From: Actinomadura formosensis NBRC 14204
GTDB lineage: Bacteria > Actinomycetota > Actinomycetes > Streptosporangiales > Streptosporangiaceae
Assembly (NCBI RefSeq): GCF_001552155.1
Contig: NZ_BCQQ01000048.1
Location: 1 to 43,050, forward strand
DNA length: 43,050 nucleotides
Reading direction: 5' to 3'
The notes under the pieces are model-generated. The model was not told the origin of the DNA, did not search any database, and saw nothing but the letters and a program-made list of their open reading frames with translations. This document shows positions 35,701-43,050 of this stretch, in pieces (within the stretch, counting starts at the first letter, position 1; every line of letters begins with the position of its first letter). A program made the position numbers and the translations under genes.

Positions 35701-38700
35701 AACGCGCGCAGGTCGGCGGCGGCGTCCGGGGACACCGACCCGCCGAACAGGTCGAGGAACGGTTCGACGGCGCCGCAGTCCAGCGCGGCGCCGGTGAACG
35801 CGGCGAGCCAGCCCGTCTCGCCGAACAGCGCGGACGTGCGGCGCGGCAGCGGCAGCACGCCGGGCAGCCGTCCCCGCGCGCACAGGTCGACCAGGTGCGC
35901 GGCGTACTGGCGGCGCAGGATCTCGATGGCGGACAGGTAGCTGCCCGGCGGCACGATCCGCCCCGCGATCATCGCCTCGGGCTCGTCGATGAAGTACAGG
36001 TCGCGGGGGTGGCGGCCGACGAGCGTCACCAGGAACGCGTTGCCGGTCCTGCGCCCGGCGCGCCCGACCCGCTGGACGTAGTTGGCGGGGCCGGGCGGCA
36101 GTGACGCGAGGATCACCGCGGACAGGTCGCCGATGTCGATGCCGAGTTCCAGCGTCGGCGTGCACGCCATCACGTTCGGGTCGTTGTAGCGCTGCTCCTT
36201 CTTGCGGAACCGCGCCTCGACGTCCTCGCGCTGCCGGCGGGTGAGGGCGCCGGTGTGCTCGGCCGTCACGACCCGGAACGGCTCGTGCCCGAGGTACAGA
36301 CGCCGGTAGTAGTCGTTGCGGTAGCTGCGGGTGCCGCGGCCGGTGAGGGCGCCGCCGCACCGGTAGCGGGGGCACGGCTGCCCGTACCAGGCGTCCACCA
36401 GTTCGGGGCGGAGGGTCTGCTGCCATGCGCACCGGTCGCAGCCGAGCCCGGCCTCGTCGGCCTCCGCGTCCGTCAGCGCGTACACCAGGACATGCCCCGG
36501 CTGCAGCCCGTACACCCCGGTCGCGCCGTCGATGACGCGCTTGGCGACGAGGCCCTCCTCGGCGAGGACGGGCAGCAGCCGCCGCAGGTACTCGCCGGCC
36601 TGCCGCCGGTCGAGGGCGAGGCAGCGGGCCGCCCAGTCCTGCGCCCAGCCCTGGTCGGCGTCGATCCGGTCGAACTCCGACGACCGCTTCTGCCGGTCGA
36701 GCAGGAACGTGGGCGCGCTCAGCCCGCGCGGGAACGCGGGCATCCCCTCGGGGCGCCGCCCCCAGATCGCGCCGAACCGCTTGGTGCCGCCGCACGCGAT
36801 CCACGCGTCCAGCCACCGGTGCTTGATCGCGCCCCGGTAGCGGAGCCGTTCCAGCAGCCCCCGGACGAGCGTCGCGTACCGCTCCGGCGTCTGAATCTCG
36901 ATCATGCCGGTGACCTGTGTATGGACGTCCTTCGCCAGCGCCGCGGCGCGGCCGGGGTCGGGCAGCGCGACCTCGGCGACCGCGGTGCGGGTGAGGTCGA
37001 GGGTGCGGCCCTGCCGGGACCGCAGCCCGAACTCCAGGATCGTCTGGAACGCGAGCCGCTCCCCGATCAGGTTCCACGCGGCGGGGGTGCCGCTGGTGGT
37101 CTCGGCGAGGATCGCGTCCACCTCGGGGCGTTCGTGCAGGTCCGGCGGGACGACCGCGGGCAGCACCCCGGACTGGCTCGCCGCCGCCGCCAGATCCCCG
37201 ATCACCTCGTTCAGCGGCGCGCCCCTCCCGAGCTCCAGCCGCGAACTGATCAGCCGCCGCAGCGAGAACGCGTACGACCGGTTCGCCACGAACCCGGCCC
37301 GGTGCGCCGCGTCCTGCACGGAGTCGTTGAACAGCAGCGTCTTCCGCCGGCGCGGGTCGGCGGACAGCTGCGGGCCCGCCATCAGCTGCGTGACCGTCAC
37401 CGCCGCCAGCGACGCCAGCCCCGCGCCGAGGTACCGGATGCCCTGGTCCATCGCGCACGCCGGGCACCGGTCCTGTTTCGCGGCGTTCTCGGCCGCCTCG
37501 TCGTGCACGATGTCGGTGAGGACGAACACGCCGTCGCCGATGGCGCCGTACCGGTGCAGCACCGGATCGAACGTCTTCACCCCGTCCCCGGTGAGGATCG
37601 CGAGGCCGCGCACCCTCGCCTCGACCTCCGCCTTCGTCGCCGCGATCAGCGGACGGACCCGCTTCTTCTCCGGCCCGGTGGACGCCCGGTAGATCCGCTC
37701 CGGGACGGTGACGAGGTCGCCCGGGTCACGCTGCGGCGAGAACGCCGTCCACCCGGACCGTCCGCAATGCCGGCAGTAGACCGCCGGGAGCATCGTCTTG
37801 CCGAAGTGGTCGAAGCCCGAGTCGGCCTCCAGGACCGGCGGCTCCCCGATCCACGCGAACGCGGCCCTGTCGTCCACCATCCGCAGCAGCCGCGACACCG
37901 CCCGCACCCACAGATGCGTCTCCACCAGCAGGAAAGGCGTCTCGGGGGCGTCGGCCTCGGGATCGCGGGCCGCGGAGATCAGCGCCACGAACCGCGCCAG
38001 CGCCTTCGCCGCCGTGGACGGGTTGTCGCGGATGGACACACCCCACGAGTACGCGCCCATCTTCGGCAGCAGCTTCAGCATCTGCTCGGGCGTCAGCGGG
38101 TCCCCGTCCTTGAGCAGCTCCAGGACGGCCCGGGTGAGGATGTGCCGCTTCAGCACCTCGGCGAGCTGCGTCGGCGTCAGGCCGTCGCGGCCGGTGACCG
38201 CGCGCTGGATGCGGGTCAGCGCATCCGGGTCGTGGATCGGGTCGCCGCACGTGATGAGGTCGTCCGGGGACGGCAGCGGAAGCCCGTAGTCGAGTTCGCC
38301 GAGGAACTCGTCGACGGTGCACCGGTCCTCCCCGATCACCGCGTCTTCCGAGAACGGTGTCCCGAACACCTCCCGCGCCGCCGCCCGGATCTCCGCGCCG
38401 TCGCCGCCCTCGCCCAGCGTCGCGGACGTCGCGACCGGGCAGATGTCCCCCAGCGGCCTGCCCGGCTCGGCCTTGCCGGTGACGGCCGCCAGCCGGCGCA
38501 GCAGCATCGCCACATCGGTGCCCTGCGCACCGTCGTAGGTGTGGAACTCGTCCACGACCACGTAGGCGGGGTTCGCGTCCTTCCACAGCGGGACGTCGTC
38601 GCCGCGCTGGAGGAGCAGGTCCAGCATCTTGTAGTTCGTGATCAGGATGTCGGGCGGGTTCCGGCGGATCTCCGCCCGGTCCGTCATCACCCGCGGATAC

Positions 38701-39221
38701 CCGACCTCCGGCGTGTCCCCGATGTAGAGGCCCGCGGTGACCTGCTCCAGGCCGTGCTTGTGGAGGTAGTCGTTGAGCCGGTTCGCCTGGTCGGTGGCGA
38801 GCGCGTTCATCGGATACAGCAGGACGGCCTTGATGCCGCCCCGCCCCTTCGACCGCTCCCGCCGGCAGTGATCCAGGACGGGGATCAGGAACGACTCGGT
38901 CTTACCGGACCCGGTCCCCGTCGTGATCAGCGTCGGCTTCGCCGGGCCGTGCAGGGTGCTGAGCCGCTCAAAAGCCTTCGCCTGATGCCGGTGCGGACGG
39001 AAATCCAGCCTGTGCCACTCAAGGCAGTCCTGCCAGCCGGACTCCGCCTTCCGGAACGGCGTCCGGATCCGCAGGTAGGGGCCCCGGAAGATGCCCTGCA
39101 CCGGGTCGTTCAGGAACCGCTGCAGCGCCTCCCGCGCCGACGGGTCGCTGAGTGCGAACGTCGTGGACAGGTACTGGGTCAGGTTCTCCCGGAGCTCCTC
39201 CGCGGCCAGCGTCGGCTTCAC
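32712..39221 (-). CDS. Giant DExH helicase with DUF1998 zinc motifs and nuclease-like C-terminal modules
   Basis: A 2169-residue SF2 helicase. The first core has Walker A GTGSGKTES at residues 102-110 and DEFH at 224-227; the second has QRVGRAGRR near 1050. Paired cysteine motifs recur: CRHCG near 485, CPAC near 585, CDRC near 930, CPSC/CARC near 1340, CPSC near 1468, and the C-P-C/CHRC set near 1625 that marks DUF1998/MrfA-type zinc binding. Near 1767 VAVYLDGYNYHA with RLADDAAKRAQLRAHG looks like a DUF559/Vsr-type nuclease core, and near 2115 AELAWPDRKVAIVLAGDG resembles a second such core. DISARM DrmA/DrmB and Druantia DruE carry related helicase and DUF1998 parts. The GTG start has GGAGG upstream. 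It heads the three-gene operon. Confidence 0.88.
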   Translation of the reverse strand: MKPTLAAEELRENLTQYLSTTFALSDPSAREALQRFLNDPVQGIFRGPYLRIRTPFRKAESGWQDCLEWHRLDFRPHRHQAKAFERLSTLHGPAKPTLITTGTGSGKTESFLIPVLDHCRRERSKGRGGIKAVLLYPMNALATDQANRLNDYLHKHGLEQVTAGLYIGDTPEVGYPRVMTDRAEIRRNPPDILITNYKMLDLLLQRGDDVPLWKDANPAYVVVDEFHTYDGAQGTDVAMLLRRLAAVTGKAEPGRPLGDICPVATSATLGEGGDGAEIRAAAREVFGTPFSEDAVIGEDRCTVDEFLGELDYGLPLPSPDDLITCGDPIHDPDALTRIQRAVTGRDGLTPTQLAEVLKRHILTRAVLELLKDGDPLTPEQMLKLLPKMGAYSWGVSIRDNPSTAAKALARFVALISAARDPEADAPETPFLLVETHLWVRAVSRLLRMVDDRAAFAWIGEPPVLEADSGFDHFGKTMLPAVYCRHCGRSGWTAFSPQRDPGDLVTVPERIYRASTGPEKKRVRPLIAATKAEVEARVRGLAILTGDGVKTFDPVLHRYGAIGDGVFVLTDIVHDEAAENAAKQDRCPACAMDQGIRYLGAGLASLAAVTVTQLMAGPQLSADPRRRKTLLFNDSVQDAAHRAGFVANRSYAFSLRRLISSRLELGRGAPLNEVIGDLAAAASQSGVLPAVVPPDLHERPEVDAILAETTSGTPAAWNLIGERLAFQTILEFGLRSRQGRTLDLTRTAVAEVALPDPGRAAALAKDVHTQVTGMIEIQTPERYATLVRGLLERLRYRGAIKHRWLDAWIACGGTKRFGAIWGRRPEGMPAFPRGLSAPTFLLDRQKRSSEFDRIDADQGWAQDWAARCLALDRRQAGEYLRRLLPVLAEEGLVAKRVIDGATGVYGLQPGHVLVYALTDAEADEAGLGCDRCAWQQTLRPELVDAWYGQPCPRYRCGGALTGRGTRSYRNDYYRRLYLGHEPFRVVTAEHTGALTRRQREDVEARFRKKEQRYNDPNVMACTPTLELGIDIGDLSAVILASLPPGPANYVQRVGRAGRRTGNAFLVTLVGRHPRDLYFIDEPEAMIAGRIVPPGSYLSAIEILRRQYAAHLVDLCARGRLPGVLPLPRRTSALFGETGWLAAFTGAALDCGAVEPFLDLFGGSVSPDAAADLRAFATAGLKDVVRDVEERWEARRADLKDRLDRIDEAIGSLLESDPSQNAVRRSLRSERGGIARLMGDMGRRSAQGTLVELGLLPNYSLLDNVTTLEATVTWEEETAEERTYHSEVREYGRSARLALTELAPGNSFYIRGYQHKVSGLDIGTESRPSWEQWRVCPSCGHVRTGLDAADDISACARCGDPAIGAVQNLHKVLRPVRVFAHDRRDEARIGDDSDERERRYYEDAVAVDIDRADIAPGSWRHSGAVFGVDFTRHAVVRRFNLGVRRTDRRDVARFAGEERQVAHFHVCPSCGGATVDGPPGQDDENGRDALIGTSSTDRSRRHHRTWCSYRRASRDTDHHKMILAHELWTEALRILLPVATLYVEERTASFQAALMAGVAACYGGDPDHLEIVTATMPDQATGRRRRFLVLYDTLPGGTGYLHRLADPAEFRRVLEAARARAAECPCREEPGKRACHRCLLSHVPGTLFDKVSRAEAVDMLEELLEEWQTASVADTSEISLWDQVESELESRFLEGLESWAKRDGGNASLTRGPVVAGRKTADLRIEIPNAVSGGATVRRWRVTLQNTIRGTRPDVVFRLIDDEPQQVAVYLDGYNYHAAPEINRLADDAAKRAQLRAHGRLVFALTWKDLDEWEARRHEPCDGVEDYSPYQNNARLAARKLYGRSGDPDDLPRTMWTNPVDTLLAYLTEPDPDVWLRRAEAVTAGVLKSSLPKARSTCDRPGVAERVGAALRGSELPEPVAGPVNVYAADPLTLIVDTTRQGAPAWSAFVVIDDRNETIVADTDAHKRRWASWLYWGNLVQFLDHGDGDGGQLALSEIDRFDPALLAAAGGEGRQTALSLLPLDEDLRDEPGTSPEPGAETVPAPAASPEEPAPTRVETAGPVSEPTVLTDGWIAVLDMIDPDEPGLAAFVRGLAAAGVPAPPDSGIGYELGEQAWQAELAWPDRKVAIVLAGDGEEARRRDTAYAQAGWEVRAVNHWTREELAERIEGAK

Positions 39222-39531
39222 GTCTCAGCGCCTCCGGAGTCATCGGAACCTAAAGGAAGAGCAGTGGCGCCTGCCCAGCAGGCACCCAGTGCCCAGCCAT
39301 GTGCACCGAGAAGACCCTGCAGCATTGCGCGACTCTACTGGCTCCATACGACTTTATGCCGCTGCAGACGGCCGGCCGTCCAACGTCGGTCAGGAGCATG
39401 TGAGGGTATAGCGGGCGAGGATGACGTCGGCGGGTTGTCACGGCGGATGGTGTTGGCACCGACGAGCCGCGCACAGGGGCAGCGGATGGAGAGATATCCC
39501 CCACGCCCACCAGGATGGTGCTGTCTTCGGA
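39222..39531. other. Gap between the two unusual operons
   Basis: About 310 bases without a convincing gene. It must hold the promoter of the helicase operon. A small hairpin, GCCTGC and GCAGGC, lies at 39269-39283. Base composition is a little lower in G/C than the coding DNA around it. No terminator is obvious for the aaRS-like gene. Confidence 0.5.
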
Positions 39532-41001
39532 TCAGACGTAGGGGACGTCCGGCTCCGCAGGGGTGACGAGCGAGATTTCTATGGCCAGCACGCCGAGGGC
39601 TTCCTTTTCGGGGCCGTAGATGCGGCGGATGTTGGCGAGTTGCTGGTCACGTGGGCTGTCGGGGTTGACGTGGGACGGCCCTTCCGCGTCGAACATCTCC
39701 TCGAATGAGGAGTAACGGGCGACCCTTTTGACCTGAGTCAGGACGTCGTCTCGGCCGCATATGAAGCGGATGTGGTCACCCGCCTTCAGTTTCCGCAGGT
39801 TGGGGTACTGCACGCGGATCTCGATGGTCTTGCGGCCGGCCGCGACCAGGTCGAAGTAACGGCGGTAGAGATTCATCTCGCGGGCTCGTACGCCCAGTTC
39901 CGCCGGAGGACGAGCGGTCATGACGCGGTCCAGTTCGTGGGTCGTGTAGCTGCGGTAGAAGTGTTTGGGGTCGGCGAGCATCTTGCCGACGAGCCAGACG
40001 AGTGCGTCGACGTAGGAGTCGGTCGTGCCCGGCCATTCGGTGATGTCCAGCATCCAGTCCCGCGTCCCAGGCGGCGGCGGCACTTTTCCTTCTCTGATGA
40101 GCGACTTGGACAGTTTGGCCCCCGCATCGGTCAGAACCATGGGGGTGAAGATCCGAGGCGGCGGTGCCAGGCCGGGGAGCTGGGCGAAAGCCTCGTCGAC
40201 GAGCTGGCAGCCGTAGGCCCAGTCGCCCCCTTTGACCATCACGGAAAGATTGACGTGGTCGCGTGCCGCCATCCGCTCTTTGACGAGGTTCCGGTAGAGG
40301 GTCGGGAGGTCGAGGTAGGCACCGGTGTCGGCTGTGACGGCGACCTCGTAGTCGCCATGGTCGGTGCATACTGCGGCGAAATCCGCACCGCCCGAGCCGG
40401 TGCGCAGTAGCCGTGTGCGTTCGCCTCTTTTCTCGGCCCACCCGCACTGCGGGCATGGGAGACGCAGGTGGACGTGGCCGTGGGATGGGGCGAGCGGCCA
40501 GCGAATCTGCTCCAGGCGGCCAAGGGTTGCGAGGAACTCATGCCGGAACGCGGGGACGGTCTGCCGGCTGCTGTACGTCTCGATCTCGTAGTCGACGCCG
40601 GTCGCGTCCGCCAAAGAGTCGAACATGCCCCGGTAGTACTTGCCGATCAGGTCACCGACGGCGGCCTCGCCGAGAGCGTGGGCGTAAGTCTGCTGGTAGG
40701 CGTGATGAGTCTCGGGATCCAGGCGGATGTCATAGGGCGCATTGTCCAGAGCACCGAAGCGGACGATCGTGTCCACGTTGAAGGTGCGCTTGGTGGCCTT
40801 CGCGAGCAGGAACGCCGCCGTGTGCACCAACGAGGTGCCAAGATGTGGCGCCCCGTTGATCTGGGTACCGACACAGAATGTGACCCTGTCGGGATTCGTG
40901 GCCTGCAGGCGGGGCCGGACCATGTCGACGCTGCGCAGCATCGCGTTGGCCAGGACATTGTTCGGGCTGATGATCTCCACGGGGTCGTTGTGGCCGTTCA
41001 T
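39532..41001 (-). CDS. Class I aminoacyl-tRNA-synthetase-like catalytic core fused to an ASCH domain
   Basis: A 489-residue protein. Residues 40-340 look like a class I tRNA synthetase catalytic core: PHLGT at 52-56 matches HIGH, and KLSKS at 296-300 matches KMSKS. FGALDNAPYD and GGDWAYGCQLVDEAF resemble class I lysyl-tRNA synthetase. A zinc knuckle is likely from CPQCGW (183-188) with CTDHG (212-216). No anticodon-binding domain follows; instead residues 374-478 form an ASCH domain (MNLYRRYFDLVAAGRKTIEIRV, AGDHIRFICG, EKEALGVLAIEISLV), a PUA-like fold expected to bind RNA. It likely activates an acid as an adenylate and acts on a tRNA, nucleotide or nucleic acid. ATG 41001 has GGAAAGG upstream. 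It ends the operon. Confidence 0.8.
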   Translation of the reverse strand: MNGHNDPVEIISPNNVLANAMLRSVDMVRPRLQATNPDRVTFCVGTQINGAPHLGTSLVHTAAFLLAKATKRTFNVDTIVRFGALDNAPYDIRLDPETHHAYQQTYAHALGEAAVGDLIGKYYRGMFDSLADATGVDYEIETYSSRQTVPAFRHEFLATLGRLEQIRWPLAPSHGHVHLRLPCPQCGWAEKRGERTRLLRTGSGGADFAAVCTDHGDYEVAVTADTGAYLDLPTLYRNLVKERMAARDHVNLSVMVKGGDWAYGCQLVDEAFAQLPGLAPPPRIFTPMVLTDAGAKLSKSLIREGKVPPPPGTRDWMLDITEWPGTTDSYVDALVWLVGKMLADPKHFYRSYTTHELDRVMTARPPAELGVRAREMNLYRRYFDLVAAGRKTIEIRVQYPNLRKLKAGDHIRFICGRDDVLTQVKRVARYSSFEEMFDAEGPSHVNPDSPRDQQLANIRRIYGPEKEALGVLAIEISLVTPAEPDVPYV

Positions 41002-41019
41002 CACCTTGCGGCCTTTCCG

Positions 41020-41592
41020 TCAGGTGGTGGGGACGGGAAGCTGGGCGAGGATGAAATCGACACGGCGTGCGGGCTCATCGGCGGGGACGAAGATCGGCCG
41101 GTATCCGGCGTCATAGTAACCCTGCGTGATCAGCTCGTGGACGCGGCGGATCTCTCGTTCCTTGGCCCACACCAAGTCGTCCTCGGAGTCGAAGTCATCC
41201 AGCGGGTCCAGTACGAACACTGCGTCGTACCGGTAGATCCGGGACGCTTCCTCTAGTTCCGGATAAGGGCCGAGTCCGAAGAACGCATCCCATCCGTACC
41301 CATCGGGGATGCCGCGGTTGTAGAACCTCAACCCGGCCTTGTGGCCGCAGTACTCCTCGATGAACGCCGCCAGAACGTCGCGGGAGTAGGCGCGCCTGTC
41401 TCCCACCTGCAGGTGGCGGCCGAGCCTGTTGCGGTGCTCCCGATAGATCTCCCGGGCGGCCTCACGCTCACTGCAGGGAATACCGCGCTCATGGAGTTCG
41501 GTGATGACCGCCTCTTTGCCGGCGGACGGTCCTCCTGTGACGACATACCGCCGAGGTGCCGTATTCGGGTTCAACAGCCGATCAAGACTCAT
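41020..41592 (-). CDS. AAA_28/NadR-kinase-like P-loop protein
   Basis: A 190-residue P-loop NTPase. The Walker A region is GGPSAGKEA at residues 20-28, where the usual Ser/Thr after GK is Glu, an odd change at a magnesium-binding position. REAAREIYREHRN and AVFVLDPLDDFDSEDDLVW resemble the AAA_28/NadR nucleoside-kinase-like group. A kinase or nucleotide-sensing role is likely but the Glu may affect catalysis. ATG 41592 has GAGGA eight bases upstream and overlaps the preceding gene by 11 bases. Its stop is 18 bases before the aaRS-like start, so all three genes are one unit. Confidence 0.75.
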   Translation of the reverse strand: MSLDRLLNPNTAPRRYVVTGGPSAGKEAVITELHERGIPCSEREAAREIYREHRNRLGRHLQVGDRRAYSRDVLAAFIEEYCGHKAGLRFYNRGIPDGYGWDAFFGLGPYPELEEASRIYRYDAVFVLDPLDDFDSEDDLVWAKEREIRRVHELITQGYYDAGYRPIFVPADEPARRVDFILAQLPVPTT

Positions 41593-42511
41593 GAGTGCGT
41601 CCTCGTTCCTTGTCCGGGCCGACATCGCGGCCTGTCAGCGATCGTCGCCAGGCGACGGCGAGGTCGGCGCCCTCGGCGGCCGCCAGTAGCCGGGTCGTGA
41701 AGTCGGCACGGCCCTCTGCGGGATCGGCGACCCCAGAGAGCAGGAGTTCTTGGGCGGGAGTGAGGGTGGGAGTCCACCCTGCCGATGCGGCGATCTCGCC
41801 AGGACCGAGCGCGGTGGCGGCGTGCAACAGCGCCGAGCCGTAGGCGGCTTGGTAACGCCGCGTCGCGTGCAATACCAGGGCCTGACGCCACAGCGCGGCA
41901 TCAGCGGCGTCAGCCAGTTCGGATCCAGCGGCGTCCATGCTGACCAACTGAGCGACCCTGAGCAATTCGGCACGTAGCAAGTAGACGGCACCCCAAAGGG
42001 CCGCCAGGGCATGCTGATGTTCGGCGGCCTCCCAGGCGAAGACGTCGGCGGGCAGATTCGGCCGCCTGGCAGCGGGGTGCAGCCTGGGTGGCGCGGCATG
42101 CCGGGTGGCGAGTTCTTCGGTGTCGCGGCGCAACTGCCAGATGACGAGGTCCAACAGCTTCGGCTCGATCCGCTTGCGGAAGTGGTGCACCTCGTAGCCG
42201 GCCGCCGCAGCGGCCACCTCCCGCCGGGAGGTGAGTGTGGTGCCCGACGTCGAGTCGTCCATACCGAACAGCAACCGAGCGGGCTTGGCGAGCTCCGCGT
42301 TGCCGAACCGGCTCAGCTGCTCCCGAAGGAGGCCGTCCAGCGCGTGTGCCAGGCTGGAGCGATCATCAGCGTCCAGTGCCCGCACCTTCACGCCTCGTAG
42401 GCCGAGCAGGGCGGGACCGCACTGCTGCACTCTGACGGGAAGCCCGGCGCGCAGCAGCCTTCGCATCTCGCTCCGCAACGCCTCGTCCGTCGCGGTCCCC
42501 AGCTCGTTCAC
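41582..42511 (-). CDS. Unknown helical protein, first gene of the aaRS-like operon
   Basis: A 309-residue protein that I do not recognise. It is almost all helix, with no signal peptide or membrane segment. Notable parts are EVHHFRKRIEPKLLDLVIWQLRRDTEEL in the middle and a later Ala-rich region (LWGAVYLLRAELLRVAQLV, AALWRQALVLHATRRYQAAYG). The N-terminal 60 residues (VRVQQCGPALLGLRGVKV) may bind a partner. The start is GTG 42511; no ribosome binding site is visible, and a GATACT -10-like element six bases upstream suggests a leaderless message. It is the only member of the operon with no family link, so it may give the system its specificity. Confidence 0.65.
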   Translation of the reverse strand: MNELGTATDEALRSEMRRLLRAGLPVRVQQCGPALLGLRGVKVRALDADDRSSLAHALDGLLREQLSRFGNAELAKPARLLFGMDDSTSGTTLTSRREVAAAAAGYEVHHFRKRIEPKLLDLVIWQLRRDTEELATRHAAPPRLHPAARRPNLPADVFAWEAAEHQHALAALWGAVYLLRAELLRVAQLVSMDAAGSELADAADAALWRQALVLHATRRYQAAYGSALLHAATALGPGEIAASAGWTPTLTPAQELLLSGVADPAEGRADFTTRLLAAAEGADLAVAWRRSLTGRDVGPDKERGRTHES

Positions 42512-42517
42512 GGCATC

Positions 42518-42523
42518 AGTATC
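42518..42523 (-). promoter_or_regulatory. Possible -10 element of the aaRS-like operon
   Basis: On the minus strand this reads GATACT. Six bases separate it from GTG 42511, placing the expected transcript start at or near the start codon, so the first gene may be translated from a leaderless message, which is common in actinomycetes. Confidence 0.4.
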
Positions 42524-42711
42524 GCATCCATGCCCAGAAAAGGCCCACTATGGAGCCCAGATAATGCCCAACCTTCCCGCAGTGCTGACGATCTTGTTAG
42601 TGCAGGGGATGGACTGCTTCGTCCTACGCGACGGCATCGGCTGATCGGTACCCGTCCAGACAGGGGACGCCAAGGTTCGTTCTACGACCACGCGCCCAGC
42701 ACACCAGAGAT

Positions 42712-43050
42712 GACGAGAGCCGCAACATCAACAACGCCGTCGTCCTGTTCACCTTGCTCACCGTCCCGGCCAGCATCGCCCTAGCGCTCCTCCAGGTGCT
42801 CGGCTCCAAGGCCCCGTGGCTCTTCGGCACCGTGCTCGCGATATTCGCCGTCCTGACAGGCTTCCTCATGCTCACCCGCCCGGCTCGCCTGGTCCTCCGC
42901 AGCATCCGACACCGCCTGTCCATGCGACCCGCACACCCACCACGCCGCCCTGCAACCCGCGTCTTTCCACGCATGGAACCCCGCCCAACGAGAGGCCGGC
43001 CCCAAGACGAGCCGTCGGAGTCCCGCCTCGGGGCCAGTGCGACTCGCTAC
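42712..43050 (+). pseudogene. Hydrophobic open frame at the right edge, no start codon
   Basis: The frame reads DESRNINNAVVLFTLLTVPA, then a second hydrophobic helix (APWLFGTVLAIFAVLTGFLM) and a basic, proline-rich tail that stays open to the window edge. It looks like a small two-helix membrane protein. No usable start precedes it in frame; an ATG at 42710 is one frame off, so a shift at the start may have broken it. The rest of 42524-42709 holds nothing I can name. Confidence 0.4.

Noticed and set aside
29648..39221. Complete DISARM or Druantia system
   Set aside because: Only a helicase/DUF1998 part is shared. No DISARM methyltransferase or PLD protein, and no DruA or DruH, can be seen.
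36255..39566. Open frame of about 1100 codons opposite the giant helicase
   Set aside because: It is a compositional shadow of a clear helicase and has only Arg/Pro/Val-rich sequence.
39532..41001. Housekeeping class I lysyl-tRNA synthetase
   Set aside because: It lacks the anticodon-binding region, has a fused ASCH domain, and sits in an operon with a P-loop protein and an unknown protein.

Overview
The window is very GC-rich DNA, apart from one patch near 1000-2800 that looks less GC-biased. Gene density is high, GTG starts are common and many genes overlap. The gene content points to an actinomycete, most likely a Streptosporangiales/Thermomonosporaceae (Actinomadura-like) chromosome. It has several XRE regulators with DUF397 partner proteins, a Methyltransf_19 S-adenosyl methyltransferase, an RsbW-like ATPase, a MalT-like LuxR giant and a cobalamin-riboswitch-controlled metE. 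The genus is an inference from gene content only. I saw no tRNA, rRNA, CRISPR array, insertion sequence or origin.

Layout. 1-3.2 kb: a histidine phosphatase, then a coupled pair made of a DUF4365 nuclease-like protein and an unknown protein, then a gene-free stretch. 3.2-5.7 kb: two divergent regulator modules, TetR with a small dimeric-barrel protein and TetR with an NAD(P)-binding protein, each with a palindrome in its promoter gap. 5.9-8.9 kb: two small unknown proteins, an XRE-TPR regulator divergent from a DUF397 gene, and a SLOG-like nucleotide-binding protein. 8.9-11.5 kb: cobalamin riboswitch and metE. 11.5-15.3 kb: a signalling cluster with an HATPase, DUF397, XRE/DUF5753, a DUF397-like protein, a methyltransferase, and a 118-residue protein whose tail resembles bacterial amyloid signalling motifs. 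15.3-19 kb: a metallo-beta-lactamase-fold hydrolase, a small unknown protein, and an MFS transporter with a long helical tail and a winged-helix-like end. 19.2-22 kb: a persulfide/sulfur module (MBL-rhodanese, rhodanese-DUF2892, DoxX-like) behind two CsoR/CstR-type operators. 22-29.3 kb: MmcQ/YjbR, the LuxR giant, a membrane-TPR protein, a Rieske/DUF2231 membrane protein and a decayed secreted-protein gene.

The right end, 29.6-42.5 kb on the minus strand, is the most unusual part. The first operon has three genes joined by 4-base GTGA overlaps: a 2169-residue DExH helicase of the DUF1998/zinc-ribbon type with nuclease-like modules near its end, a UvrD-like helicase with a RelE-like N-terminus, and a soluble Ser/Thr kinase. 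It has the look of an anti-phage defence unit but does not match a complete DISARM or Druantia set. Upstream of it lies a second operon of three genes: an unknown 309-residue protein, an AAA_28/NadR-kinase-like P-loop protein, and a class I aminoacyl-tRNA-synthetase-like catalytic core (HIGH-like PHLGT, KMSKS-like KLSKS) fused to an ASCH domain. I regard this second operon as the best candidate for an undescribed system. The two operons may form one island or may simply be neighbours.
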